DNA of 41,518 nucleotides from a virus. The stretch covers positions 1 through 41,518 of IMG/VR virus record IMGVR_UViG_3300043256_000305. One strand, 5' to 3'. Shown in pieces: positions 1 to 6,885 of this stretch. Under the pieces are notes generated by a model. It had not been told where the DNA came from. It did not search any database and saw only the letters and a list, made by a program, of their open reading frames with translations. The translations under genes and the position numbers were made by a program. The first letter of the stretch is position 1. Every line of letters starts with the position of its first letter.

Positions 1-2
1 CC

Positions 3-260
3 GAGGGGCAGCTCGTCGACGGGACGACGGTCCGGATGGATCCGGGCCCGGTGGCGTGGGGGATCTACGTCGCCCTGATCGCCTTCTCGATCGGCGTCGC
101 TCACTCAACCGTGACCGGGATCGTCCTCGGCCAGATCGGCCGGGCGATCGCGTTCGTCCGGCGCGGCGGCAAGGAGCGCCGGGACAGCGTGGCGGCGGCC
201 GGCAGCGCGACGGCGGTGATCGACGTACCGGTCATCGACCGGCGGAAGGGGCGGAAGTGA
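3..260 (+). CDS. small membrane protein, holin candidate (5' end may be cut)
   Basis: The frame is open from the first bases of the window, so the true start may lie upstream. An internal ATG at 36 gives 74 residues but has no clear Shine-Dalgarno (SD) sequence before it. The protein has one hydrophobic segment (about residues 6-30 from that ATG) and a basic, Arg-rich cytoplasmic-type tail. Its stop overlaps the next start (GTGA), and an i-spanin-like gene follows two genes later, which is the position expected of a holin or other lysis protein. The lysis role is inferred from context; no family signature was recognised. Confidence 0.6.
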   Translation, partial: EGQLVDGTTVRMDPGPVAWGIYVALIAFSIGVAHSTVTGIVLGQIGRAIAFVRRGGKERRDSVAAAGSATAVIDVPVIDRRKGRK

Positions 261-808
261 CCTGGGGCGCGCGATCGCGCGGCGAGGCCGCGACGGTCCA
301 CCCGGACACGCGCAGGGTCGCTGAGCGCGTTGACATGTACTGGAGCTCGACTGTGCTGCAGGGCCGGCGCGATGCAGACCAGCAGCGCGAGAACGTGGCG
401 AGGGGCGTCTCGTCGACGCTCGAGTCGCGGCATCTACTCGAGTACTCCGAGGAGCCAACCGAAGGCGTCGACGCGATCGACGTCGCACCGGATCCGCTGC
501 GCTGGCCGCAGCTCGCCGCCCGGATGCTCGAGATCGACGAGATGCTCGAGGCCCTCGCCAAGGACGGCCTCACGGTCGATGACCGGAAGGATCTCTGCGC
601 CAAGGTCAAGAAGCTCATGGCCGAGCACGGCCGGGACGTTGGGCGCTGGTACGCGTTCGCCGGCTTCTTCCACGGCGTGGCCGAGGAGATGTACCGGCAC
701 GGCGAGATCAAGCGCCGGCTCGTCCACGGCTACGATTGGGACGGGGACCACGACCTCGAGGACCAGCGGCTGCACGACCTGCCGCACCACCACGCGGCCT
801 CCGGATGA
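257..808 (+). CDS. hypothetical protein in lysis cassette
   Basis: 183 residues from a GTG that overlaps the stop of the upstream gene; the stop in turn overlaps the next ATG. Both junctions are 4-bp overlaps, typical of translational coupling, and they support this frame over longer upstream readings. The protein is soluble, acidic in the middle, predicted mostly helical and rich in His/Asp at the C-terminus. No catalytic motif for an endolysin was seen. Function unknown; it sits between a small membrane protein and a spanin-like gene. Confidence 0.7.
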   Translation: MTWGARSRGEAATVHPDTRRVAERVDMYWSSTVLQGRRDADQQRENVARGVSSTLESRHLLEYSEEPTEGVDAIDVAPDPLRWPQLAARMLEIDEMLEALAKDGLTVDDRKDLCAKVKKLMAEHGRDVGRWYAFAGFFHGVAEEMYRHGEIKRRLVHGYDWDGDHDLEDQRLHDLPHHHAASG

Positions 809-1428
809 AGGCGGCTCTGTTCAAGTTCGGCCCGTGGGCGCTCGTCGCCCTCGCGGCGATCGGATGGGTCAGGTGTTACGGCGACGCTCGAGCGAGTGAG
901 GCCCTCGCCCTGGCCCGGGCGGACTCACTCGCCTGGGCCCAGGAGCGCCACGATTCGCTCGAGGTCGGGCGCGACTCTCTCCGGGCGGAACTGGCCCAGG
1001 GGGTGGCCGCACACGACTCGACCGCCGACTCCTTACGCGGGGTAGCTAGGCGGGCCGATAGTAGCTCACGCATCAATCTGGGCCGCCTGGCCGCGATCCT
1101 GGCGGACACGGCGGACGCCGCCGTGCCGGACACGGTGCGCGTGATCGTCCGGGAGGTCGTCGCCGGGCTCGAGGAGGCCCGAAACGTCTGCGAGGCCCGG
1201 CTCCGGACCTGCCGGGCCACGCGGCTCCTGCTGGCCAGCCGGATCCGCACGGACTCGGCGTCGATCGCGGAGAAGGACTTGCTGCTGGTCGAGTTCGGCG
1301 CCCAGCTCGAGGACGCGATCGAGCACCGGCGCCGGCCGGCCGGCGTCTTGCGCTGGCTTGAGCGCGGGCTCGTCGCCTACGCGATCCTTCGGATCGGCTC
1401 CGATCTCCTGGGCGGCGGATCGAAGTAG
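805..1428 (+). CDS. i-spanin-like (Rz-type) lysis protein
   Basis: 207 residues starting at the ATG that overlaps the previous stop. One N-terminal membrane segment (about residues 8-22) is followed by a long hydrophilic, heptad-like region with repeated D-S-L units (about 35-150) and a hydrophobic C-terminal stretch ending in GGGSK. This is the layout of an inner-membrane spanin, which acts in disrupting the outer membrane of Gram-negative hosts after holin and endolysin action. No separate outer-membrane lipoprotein spanin was found nested or downstream. The assignment rests on topology and position, not on a diagnostic motif. Confidence 0.6.
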   Translation: MKAALFKFGPWALVALAAIGWVRCYGDARASEALALARADSLAWAQERHDSLEVGRDSLRAELAQGVAAHDSTADSLRGVARRADSSSRINLGRLAAILADTADAAVPDTVRVIVREVVAGLEEARNVCEARLRTCRATRLLLASRIRTDSASIAEKDLLLVEFGAQLEDAIEHRRRPAGVLRWLERGLVAYAILRIGSDLLGGGSK

Positions 1429-1488
1429 CGCGCGCCGGCCGCCGGCGACTATATTGCGCGTACTTCTGCGCGACGTTCTGTTGCGTGA

Positions 1489-1500
1489 GAGGTTCCGTGT
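1489..1500 (-). promoter_or_regulatory. orphan copy of the early leader motif, reverse orientation
   Basis: The minus strand reads ACACGGAACCTC, identical over 12 bp to the leader sequence of the two divergent early operons (4793-4807 and 5105-5119). Here no TATA-like sequence precedes it on the minus strand and no minus-strand gene follows. On the plus strand it would place the reverse complement of the early leaders just upstream of a hairpin. Confidence 0.4.
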
Positions 1501-1508
1501 TAGTGCCA

Positions 1509-1543
1509 GGGGCGTCCGATCCCTCTCCGGGGTCGGCGCCCCC
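1509..1543 (+). terminator. hairpin after lysis cassette
   Basis: A strong stem-loop: an outer GGGG/CCCC pair, a small internal loop, then CCGATCCC paired with GGGGTCGG around a TCTCC loop. It lies about 80 bp after the spanin-like gene and before the next gene's candidate promoter. It has no real T-run, so it may be a weak or factor-assisted terminator. Confidence 0.5.
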
Positions 1544-1557
1544 TTCGCGTCCCCGCC

Positions 1558-1587
1558 TTGCCCGCCCGGGACGCTCCGCCGTATCCT
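1558..1587 (+). promoter_or_regulatory. candidate sigma70-type promoter for 1652 gene
   Basis: TTGCCC and TATCCT are separated by 18 bp, 65 bp upstream of the start codon at 1652 and downstream of the hairpin at 1509-1543. Consensus match is moderate. Confidence 0.35.
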
Positions 1588-1651
1588 GAATACCTACTAG
1601 AGCGCTGGCGGCCGCGACCGCTTTGAACCACCTCAACAGGAGCCACTTGCA

Positions 1652-2608
1652 ATGGGATCTCAGACTTTAATCCACCGGGGCCGCAAGGGCTCCTACGAGA
1701 CGTTCGAGCCGGGCTCGACGCTCGACATGCGTGGGAACCTGATCGGCGCGACGCCGTTCCAGGAGTACCACATCGACGGCACGCTCGGGGACGACAACAA
1801 CGATGGCTTGGCGTGGGGTCAAGATTCGGCCTTTGCGACCATCGGCAAGTTCATGACCGTCGCCGCGGCGCTCGGCACGCGCGGCCGCGTCCGCGGCAAC
1901 GTCGCGCCGGGCGGCTACACGGAGGACGTCGTCACGCCGCTCAACACCGAGTGCCCGTTCGGGGTCCTGCGGGCCTGGAGCCCGACGACGCGGTCGTTCG
2001 GCGCCGCCTGGATCGTCGCCGAGACGGCCGCGACCTTCTCGCTGATCATCCGCGCGCGCGGATGGGCGTTCGAGGGCTTCGAGATCGGCTCCGTCGCCAA
2101 CGGCGGATCCGTCTGGTTCGACGGCTCGACGGCCAACTCGAACGCGGCCGGCACGGAGCTCCGGAACATGCTGATGGGCGGATGGGGCGCGGCCGCCTCC
2201 ATCGGGATCGACATCACCGGCAACGGGGCGCCGCTCAGCTCGCTCTACAACATGCACTTCGACGGCTACCTGGCGGACGCCATCCGGTGCTCCGAGTCGG
2301 GTACCGACCAGCCGCGCTTCTGGGACATCGACGGGGTGACGTTCGTCGATAACGCGAACCACATGAACATGAACCCGCGCGGGTTCAAGGAGTCTCGGAT
2401 CCGGCGTTGCGACTTCATTCAGATCGGCGCGAACCGGACGGCCACGAAGCAGTTCGACAACACCGGCGGAGCGAACTGCATCGTCGGGCCGCACAACGTG
2501 CTCAGCGGCGTGTACGATGACGCGAGCGGAGGGTACCAGGGCTCGGGGTCGGACGATTGGGCCGGCAACTACAACATCGCCGGACTGACGGCGGCGGAAC
2601 CGACCTAA
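1652..2608 (+). CDS. beta-helix virion protein
   Basis: 318 residues; the ATG has a good SD (CAGGAG, about 9 nt upstream). Near residues 40-65 it carries IDGTLGDDNNDGL followed by an AFATI stretch, the typical start of phage right-handed parallel beta-helix (pectin-lyase-like) proteins. The rest shows repeating short strands with Asn/Gly turns. Such proteins are virion fibres, spikes or capsid-associated structures that may bind polysaccharide. No hydrolase active site is visible. It lies between the lysis cassette and the leftward early operon, with its own candidate promoter. Confidence 0.75.
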   Translation: MGSQTLIHRGRKGSYETFEPGSTLDMRGNLIGATPFQEYHIDGTLGDDNNDGLAWGQDSAFATIGKFMTVAAALGTRGRVRGNVAPGGYTEDVVTPLNTECPFGVLRAWSPTTRSFGAAWIVAETAATFSLIIRARGWAFEGFEIGSVANGGSVWFDGSTANSNAAGTELRNMLMGGWGAAASIGIDITGNGAPLSSLYNMHFDGYLADAIRCSESGTDQPRFWDIDGVTFVDNANHMNMNPRGFKESRIRRCDFIQIGANRTATKQFDNTGGANCIVGPHNVLSGVYDDASGGYQGSGSDDWAGNYNIAGLTAAEPT

Positions 2609-3013
2609 GTGCCGGCGCACGCCGTGACCGTCCGGGCGGAGTTGGACGCCGACCCGCTCGGGCGGGGCTACTCGGGGATGACGGACGGCGAGGTGGACGC
2701 GGACCTCCACCTCGCCAACCGCGAGTTTAGCGTGCCGGTTTCGGCCTCGCAGGTCCTGGAGGCCATCGTGCCCGGCGGCTGGAACCAGCTCGACGCCGGC
2801 GAGCGCGCGGACGTCGACACGGTGCTGTCGATGGGGGACTCGATCGACTTCTCGCCGGGCAGTAGGGCGCGCGTCCTCCTCACGACCGCCTTCGCCGGCC
2901 ACCCGGCGACGCTCGATGCGCTCGAGGCGATGGGCCGGCGGATGACGTGCCGGGCCGACGAGCTCAACTGCCTGTCGACGCCGGCGATCGTCGCCGCGGC
3001 GCGGGCGCTGTAG
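2609..3013 (+). CDS. conserved phage protein, function unknown
   Basis: 134 residues from a GTG directly abutting the previous stop, so probably co-translated with the beta-helix protein. Predicted helical; it has a GYSGMTDGEVDADLHLANRE-type segment near residues 20-38 and a region 'VLEAIVPGGWNQL'. I recognise this general pattern from other environmental phages, where it is a hypothetical protein near structural genes. No domain can be named. A terminator hairpin follows. Confidence 0.7.
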   Translation: MPAHAVTVRAELDADPLGRGYSGMTDGEVDADLHLANREFSVPVSASQVLEAIVPGGWNQLDAGERADVDTVLSMGDSIDFSPGSRARVLLTTAFAGHPATLDALEAMGRRMTCRADELNCLSTPAIVAAARAL

Positions 3014-3045
3014 GCAAACCCACAGAGGAAGCGGTAGACGCGGAA

Positions 3046-3070
3046 AGGGGCCCCCGGCCCAGGGGCCCCT
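3046..3070. terminator. bidirectional terminator between convergent genes
   Basis: A perfect 9-bp stem (AGGGGCCCC / GGGGCCCCT) with a 7-nt loop lies exactly between the rightward gene ending at 3013 and the leftward operon ending at 3098. The T-run is poor (CGTCGTTT). Position and symmetry suggest termination in both directions. Confidence 0.6.
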
Positions 3071-3076
3071 CGTCGT

Positions 3077-3088
3077 TTGCCCGGGCAA
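3077..3088. repeat. 12-bp palindrome TTGCCCGGGCAA, copy 1
   Basis: Perfect palindrome TTGCCCGGGCAA in the convergent intergenic gap, beside the hairpin at 3046-3070. A 10/12 variant lies at 3125-3136 inside the end of the regulator gene. The same 12-mer recurs perfectly at 15313, 19050, 31685 and 36253. Confidence 0.75.
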
Positions 3089-3097
3089 CGTTTCTGG

Positions 3098-3730
3098 TTA
3101 CCGCGCCACCCTCAATCGGTTGATGTGCCCGGGCGAACCCGTTCCTCGCGGTACGAGGCCGGCAGCGGCGTAGAGCGCAGCCGACGCCTCCGCCGCAGTT
3201 GCCCGGCATACCTTCTGTTGGGGCGTGTAGCCCCATGTGGTGTATAGGACGGTTATTACGAAGCCGCAGCGAGCGGCGACCTCGACTAGCGTCGGGGTTC
3301 GGCCAAGCTCGGCACGCAGGGCGCGTAGCGCCGCTACCTGCGCGGCCCTGCGGGCGCCCAATCGGTGCTCGAGTTCGACGCGTTGAAGCAGTCGTCGCTC
3401 GGCCCGTTGTTCGGCCAGCTCGCGGAAGCGGAACCGCCCGAGCCGGCCGTCCCATACGCGCGGCTTCGTGCCGCTGGTGTAGGCGATGCCGAGCCGCACG
3501 GCCTTCTGCCGCACGCGCTCGCAGCTGAGCCCGAACATCAGGGCGATGTCCGTCAGGCCGTACCCCTCGTTGATCAGCAGCCACACGTCGTCGGTTGTCA
3601 TCGGCGACCTACACCAACACCTTCCCGCGCGCCGATCCTCCTTGGAGCACTGGCACCAGAACGAGCGGTTGAGTTCCGCGATCTCAGCACGCGACTCCGC
3701 GCTATCCTCTGGCCACGTAATGCGCCTCAT
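3098..3730 (-). CDS. phage transcription regulator with sigma-like HTH motifs
   Basis: 210 residues; last gene of the leftward operon, with its ATG overlapping the upstream stop by 4 bp. The N-terminus has a cysteine cluster (WCQCSKEDRRAGRCWC, about 25-40), a possible zinc site. Residues about 50-82 form a helix-turn-helix whose second helix, FGLSCERVRQ, resembles sigma region 4 (GLSRERVRQ). A second HTH-like segment, TLVEVAARCGFVITVLY, sits near 150-166, after an Arg-rich coiled-coil stretch. It probably binds DNA and could be the repressor or activator of this phage. The family was not identified. Confidence 0.65.
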   Translation of the reverse strand: MRRITWPEDSAESRAEIAELNRSFWCQCSKEDRRAGRCWCRSPMTTDDVWLLINEGYGLTDIALMFGLSCERVRQKAVRLGIAYTSGTKPRVWDGRLGRFRFRELAEQRAERRLLQRVELEHRLGARRAAQVAALRALRAELGRTPTLVEVAARCGFVITVLYTTWGYTPQQKVCRATAAEASAALYAAAGLVPRGTGSPGHINRLRVAR

Positions 3731-3963
3731 CGCTTCCTCCGCACGCGCCGCTTGCGCTTCTTGATCGGCTCGACGCGGGCGATCAACGCCCAGCGGTAGA
3801 CCTGGTCCCAGGTCGCGTAGATCGTCGCCTCCGGACGCCGGGCCCGCAGCGGCTTGAGCGTGACGCCGTATGAGTCGAACGTCGCCACGAAGCCGTCCGG
3901 GTCGATCGGTCGCGCCGGGCGGGCCCGCACCATGCGTTGCACCCCGTCGCGTTGCTTCGTCAT
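3727..3963 (-). CDS. small basic protein, unknown
   Basis: 78 residues, leftward operon, overlapping the next gene by 4 bp and following the upstream gene by 3 bp. The central part (FDSYGVTLKPLRARRPEATIY, written here as its span around residues 29-49) leads into a WDQVYRWA helix, and the C-terminus is a run of Lys/Arg. This type of small phage protein has no known role; the basic tail could bind nucleic acid. Confidence 0.65.
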   Translation of the reverse strand: MTKQRDGVQRMVRARPARPIDPDGFVATFDSYGVTLKPLRARRPEATIYATWDQVYRWALIARVEPIKKRKRRVRRKR

Positions 3964-3966
3964 CGG

Positions 3967-4353
3967 TCAGTCCTCCCCGCGCAGCATGAACGTGACGGTC
4001 GGCGCGCCGTCGACGTCATGGGAGTCGACGCGGCGCAGGACGTGGTTCCGCACGCGGCCGGTCCCGGTGATGATGACCTTGAACAGGCCGTCGGCGTTCC
4101 GAAAGCGGGACATGAAGCAGACGTCGTGCCATACGCCGCGGAGGTCATTCAGCCAGCGCGGATGGGCGACGGCCTTCTCGACGAGTGCGTACAGGGTCGA
4201 GGTCATCGCGGCCTTGGCGTTCGGGAAGTGCTGGCGGCTCACCTCGTCGAGGTCTCCGACGTTCGCGTCGACGATGAAGCCGTCCTCGATCGCTTCGGCG
4301 CGGCTGTATGAGCTGATGATGTCGGCGTCGCTCCAGATGGAATCGGTTGTCAT
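3967..4353 (-). CDS. conserved protein of the SYSRAEAIEDG family
   Basis: 128 residues with the N-terminal signature ISSYSRAEAIEDGFIVDA, characteristic of a family widespread on plasmids and phages (I believe Pfam DUF6573; not verified). The ATG overlaps the previous stop (ATGA). Conserved later positions include a WHDVCFMSRF region and a C-terminal VTFMLRGED. Members often lie in early or leading regions of mobile elements, but their biochemical role is unknown. Confidence 0.8.
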   Translation of the reverse strand: MTTDSIWSDADIISSYSRAEAIEDGFIVDANVGDLDEVSRQHFPNAKAAMTSTLYALVEKAVAHPRWLNDLRGVWHDVCFMSRFRNADGLFKVIITGTGRVRNHVLRRVDSHDVDGAPTVTFMLRGED

Positions 4354-4586
4354 GGCGCCACCGCAACCTTGGCGTTCCACCTGGCCTGCTCGTTGAGAAG
4401 ATAGGCCAATTGGTCGCGGCGTCGATCTCCAGCATTCCACGCGGATATGTTGATCGTGCCGCGGTTCGTCGCCACTTCGTAGTAGCCTCCGAAACCATAG
4501 CGAGGCCGGGTGATTCCGAACTTGGCTAGCCGCGTGTCCAGTTGCTTTTGGGATAGGTCTCTAGTGTGCCGGTATTCGCTGATCAT
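4350..4586 (-). CDS. small hypothetical early protein
   Basis: 78 residues; start and stop overlap neighbouring genes by 4 bp in the leftward operon. The sequence contains RYGFGGYYEVATNRGTINIS, which looks like a small beta-sheet, then a helical AGDRRRDQLAYLL segment. Its base composition is less GC-rich than its neighbours. No family recognised. Confidence 0.65.
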   Translation of the reverse strand: MISEYRHTRDLSQKQLDTRLAKFGITRPRYGFGGYYEVATNRGTINISAWNAGDRRRDQLAYLLNEQARWNAKVAVAP

Positions 4587-4780
4587 CGCGTCACCTCCAT
4601 CCGGCGAGCGACGCCGCCGTACTGCCGCGCGAACCGCTCGGCGCGCTCCTGCGTGATGCCGAACATGCGCTGCGACATGTGGGCGCCGATCCACTCCCAG
4701 CGGCGGTCCTGCTCGGGACCCATCATCTGCTCGGCGAGCTGGCGGAAGGCTTTGAGGAGCCGGAAGGTCGAGTCGTTCAT
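4583..4780 (-). CDS. first gene of the leftward early operon, unknown
   Basis: 65 residues. The ATG at 4780 was chosen because it has an AAGGA SD and sits about 13 nt downstream of the shared leader motif (4793-4807); the frame continues further upstream but that would read through the promoter. The protein is helical and charged (QLAEQMMGPEQDRRWEW). Function unknown; likely an early host-takeover or regulatory peptide given its promoter-proximal place. Confidence 0.7.
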   Translation of the reverse strand: MNDSTFRLLKAFRQLAEQMMGPEQDRRWEWIGAHMSQRMFGITQERAERFARQYGGVARRMEVTR

Positions 4781-4792
4781 TCTAGATCCTTG

Positions 4793-4823
4793 GTTGAGGT
4801 TCCGTGTGCCGTAGATAATTATA
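4793..4823 (-). promoter_or_regulatory. leftward early promoter and leader motif (site A)
   Basis: On the minus strand TATAAT (4823-4818) within an AT-rich run is followed by the leader ACACGGAACCTCAAC (4807-4793), then AAGGA and the ATG at 4780. No good -35 was found. The 15-mer is identical to that at 5105-5119 on the plus strand. Confidence 0.6.
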
Positions 4824-4921
4824 TACACTTTGTCCGGATCGCGCCACCTCTCGGTGGCCATGGATCCCGGCGGCCACGGCGTCGGGCCGGCTGCCCGGCG
4901 GCGCCCCAGGATCGAATCGTA

Positions 4922-4966
4922 GGCGCCCAGGCCGCGCCAGGCGCCACTATCGGGGCCCTGGGCGCC
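4922..4966. repeat. inverted repeat in divergent control region
   Basis: GGCGCCCAGG at 4922-4931 and its exact complement CCTGGGCGCC at 4957-4966, 25 nt apart. Another GGCGCC lies inside the loop. A candidate operator for a dimeric regulator or a cruciform. Confidence 0.5.
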
Positions 4967-5090
4967 CAAGAGCCAGCGGCGGCCCGCGGGGCCGGTAGGC
5001 GGCGACGTGGGCGATGGCCGCGGGTTCTTATAATATTCCTTTAGGATTGGATTCGGGCCGGATTCCGGGTGGCGCGGCCAGGAAAACGCG

Positions 5091-5119
5091 TATATATATA
5101 TAGAACACGGAACCTCAAC
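5091..5119 (+). promoter_or_regulatory. rightward early promoter and leader motif (site B)
   Basis: TATATATATATA at 5091-5102 is followed almost directly by ACACGGAACCTCAAC (5105-5119), then GGGAG and the ATG at 5133. The 15-mer is identical to the leftward leader. A shorter version (CACGGAACC after TATAAATTAT) precedes the gene at 5978. Confidence 0.6.
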
Positions 5120-5132
5120 GGGAGTTCGATCG

Positions 5133-5594
5133 ATGACATTCCGAGAAGAATGGGCCGAGGGGCCCGAGGACGCGCCGGCGTACGATGGCGCGCGCGTCGT
5201 CTGCGGCGGCTGGCTGGGCATCCACACCAACACGCGCGTTCTGAGCGAGGGCTCGGAGCCGGTCTCGCACGGTATGTGCCCCGACTGCGAGCGCGCCTTC
5301 GTGGCCGAGTACGGCCTGGACGCGGCGAAGGGGGAGCTAATAAGCGATCCGAGCGAGACCGCCGGGCACCCTATGTCCGCACCGTCACCGGCGGCCGCGC
5401 CGGTGATCGACCACGAGGGCAGCGAGGTGCCAAAACCCGGCGCCGGCGCCGCGGCGCTCGAGGCACTGCGGTCCTTTCCGTGTGCGCGACACGTGATCGC
5501 CACGGAGGATTGGCCGTTTACGACACTCAAGTGGCAGCAAGATGTCGTACGCTGGTGGATCGAAATCGCGCGGCCGATCGTCGAGGGACCGTGA
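5133..5594 (+). CDS. early protein with VSHGMCPDC zinc-binding-like motif
   Basis: 153 residues; ATG preceded by GGGAG downstream of the early leader. An N-terminal half has Cys24 and the segment VSHGMCPDCERAF (about 44-56). This (S/T)HGxCPxC ending is seen at the C-termini of many bacterial sensor proteins and in small phage proteins, and probably binds a metal. The C-terminal half has a helical FTTLKWQQDVVRWWIEIARP. It is the first gene of the rightward early operon. Role unknown. Confidence 0.7.
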   Translation: MTFREEWAEGPEDAPAYDGARVVCGGWLGIHTNTRVLSEGSEPVSHGMCPDCERAFVAEYGLDAAKGELISDPSETAGHPMSAPSPAAAPVIDHEGSEVPKPGAGAAALEALRSFPCARHVIATEDWPFTTLKWQQDVVRWWIEIARPIVEGP

Positions 5595-5917
5595 ACGTCC
5601 GCTGCTACTGCGGCTCGGAGATGGCGCGGAGCGGCTCACGCTACGGCCCCTTCTGGGGCTGCCGGCGCTACCCCGAGTGCGACGGCGTAATCGGTTGCCA
5701 CCCGGACGGCTCGCCGCTCGGAACGCCGGCGAACAAGGAGACGCGGCAGATGCGCCAAGTCGCGCACGCGGCGTTCGACAACTGGTGGCCGGCGGCGCGG
5801 ATGACGCGCGGAGAGGCCTATGGCTGGCTGGAGGAGAACGGCCCGAAGGCGCACATCGCGGACATGACTTTCGAGGAGTGCGTCGACCTGGTCGCGATGC
5901 TCGAGGAGGACGATTAG
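5591..5917 (+). CDS. zinc-finger-containing phage protein (DUF3268-like)
   Basis: 108 residues from a GTG overlapping the upstream stop. It opens with CYCGSEMARSGSRYGPFWGC followed by YPECDGVIGCH, a four-cysteine ribbon like topoisomerase C-terminal fingers. It then has the conserved PLGTPANKETRQMR and AHAAFDNWW segments and a C-terminal MTRGEAYGWLEE helix. That order matches the phage and plasmid 'zinc-finger-containing domain' family (I believe PF11672). It probably binds nucleic acid; the exact role is not known. Confidence 0.8.
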   Translation: MNVRCYCGSEMARSGSRYGPFWGCRRYPECDGVIGCHPDGSPLGTPANKETRQMRQVAHAAFDNWWPAARMTRGEAYGWLEENGPKAHIADMTFEECVDLVAMLEEDD

Positions 5918-5941
5918 CTGGCTATTCCCCGGCCGATGGCG

Positions 5942-5965
5942 TATAAATTATCGAGGCACGGAACC
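5942..5965 (+). promoter_or_regulatory. third early leader (site C)
   Basis: TATAAATTAT (5942-5951) is followed by CACGGAACC (5957-5965), then GAGGAG and the ATG at 5978. The order and spacing resemble sites A and B. Confidence 0.5.
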
Positions 5966-5977
5966 ACTGAGGAGATC

Positions 5978-6247
5978 ATGACCAAGAGACAGATTCGACG
6001 GCTACTCGCCGCAGGCGCGTCCGTTCGCGCCGTGATGCTCGACGCCGGCGTGCGGCAGCGCCAGGTCGCCGACGCGTGCGGCTGGCCGCAGTCGCGCGTC
6101 GCGGCGGTGCTCGCCGGCGACGTCGGCACGACGGAGGCCGGGCGCCTGACCGCGCTGCGCGTGTTCGAGGCCGTGGCCGAGCTCCTCGGCGTGGCGGTCC
6201 GGGAGATCCCGGCCGCGCGGCAACTCACCCAACAGAAGGAGGCATGA
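5978..6247 (+). CDS. Cro/CI-like HTH DNA-binding protein
   Basis: 89 residues. The ATG at 5978 has the SD GAGGAG 4-9 nt upstream; an in-frame GTG at 5936 is earlier but lies in the promoter. Residues about 23-47 (RQRQVADACGWPQSRVAAVLAGD) form a lambda-repressor-type helix-turn-helix, followed by a helix VFEAVAELLGVAVREI typical of XRE proteins. With its own promoter-like element it is a candidate Cro-type regulator of the early genes. It could bind the inverted repeat at 4922-4966 or the dispersed palindrome, but neither is shown. Confidence 0.75.
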   Translation: MTKRQIRRLLAAGASVRAVMLDAGVRQRQVADACGWPQSRVAAVLAGDVGTTEAGRLTALRVFEAVAELLGVAVREIPAARQLTQQKEA

Positions 6248-6828
6248 TGGAAGGCACGCACACGGAAACGGAAGTCTTTGACCCGCTCGAGGTGCGGGCC
6301 CTCGACATGGAAGCCGAGTACGACCTACCGGAGCTCGCCGACACGATGGAGGAGGCAGACGCGCGCGTAGCGGCGAGCCGCTACCTGGGCGCGATGCGGA
6401 ACGTGCAGGGGGAGTTGGTCGCCAACGAGGCCGAGTACAGGACGCTCGCCGCGTTCCAGCAGCGGCGACACGATGAGCGGCAGGGTCCGCTCGAGCGTCA
6501 GGTCGACTGGCTACACCAGGCCGTCAAAACGCTGTTCGGCTTCATGCACACCGGCAAGAAGAAGTCGCTGAACCTGATCGGCGGCCGCGTCGGGATGCGA
6601 TCGCAGACGGCCGAGCTCGTCGTCGACGACGACGGCGAGGTGATCGCATGGGCCCTCGAAAGTCCAGACTACTACGGCGGAGTCATAAAGATGAAACCGC
6701 AAATCGACCGGAAGGCGCTGCGAGCACATATCTGCGAGCCTGAGCGCGACCCGTCGATCCCGATGCCGCCGGGCGTAAGGCTCGAGGCACGCCCCGACCA
6801 GTTCTACGCCACCCCGGCGAAGGACTAG
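6244..6828 (+). CDS. Mu Gam-like host-nuclease inhibitor / DNA end-binding protein
   Basis: 194 residues; ATG (6244) overlaps the previous stop and is preceded by AAGGAGG. The central coiled-coil region (about 35-110: alternating Glu/Arg-rich helices ending FGFMHTGKKKSLNL) is followed by a short beta segment IGGRVGMRSQTAELVVDD and the (V)IAWAL helix. This is the Gam-like layout, in which a GKxKS-L-x-x-G turn is conserved. Gam binds double-strand ends and blocks RecBCD-type nucleases. Its place beside recombination and replication genes fits that role. Confidence 0.75.
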   Translation: MMEGTHTETEVFDPLEVRALDMEAEYDLPELADTMEEADARVAASRYLGAMRNVQGELVANEAEYRTLAAFQQRRHDERQGPLERQVDWLHQAVKTLFGFMHTGKKKSLNLIGGRVGMRSQTAELVVDDDGEVIAWALESPDYYGGVIKMKPQIDRKALRAHICEPERDPSIPMPPGVRLEARPDQFYATPAKD

Positions 6829-6885
6829 AAACCTCAGACCCGCGACCGGGCGCCGAGCGCGCCGAAGCGCGGAGGAGGAAGTACG

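Larger units (their letters stand above)
4781..5132. other. divergent early control region
   Basis: About 350 bp without a supported gene, between two divergent operons. Each edge holds an AT-rich box followed by the same ACACGGAACCTCAAC leader. The middle holds a 10-bp inverted repeat (4922-4966) within GC-rich sequence, plus a perfect TATAAT at 5029-5034 next to ATATT. This is the natural place for the genetic switch between leftward and rightward early transcription, and could also hold an origin-like unwinding site. Confidence 0.6.

Noticed and set aside
1667-3088. 473-residue minus-strand frame
   Set aside because: Shadow of the beta-helix gene and its neighbour; spans the terminator hairpin and lacks an SD.
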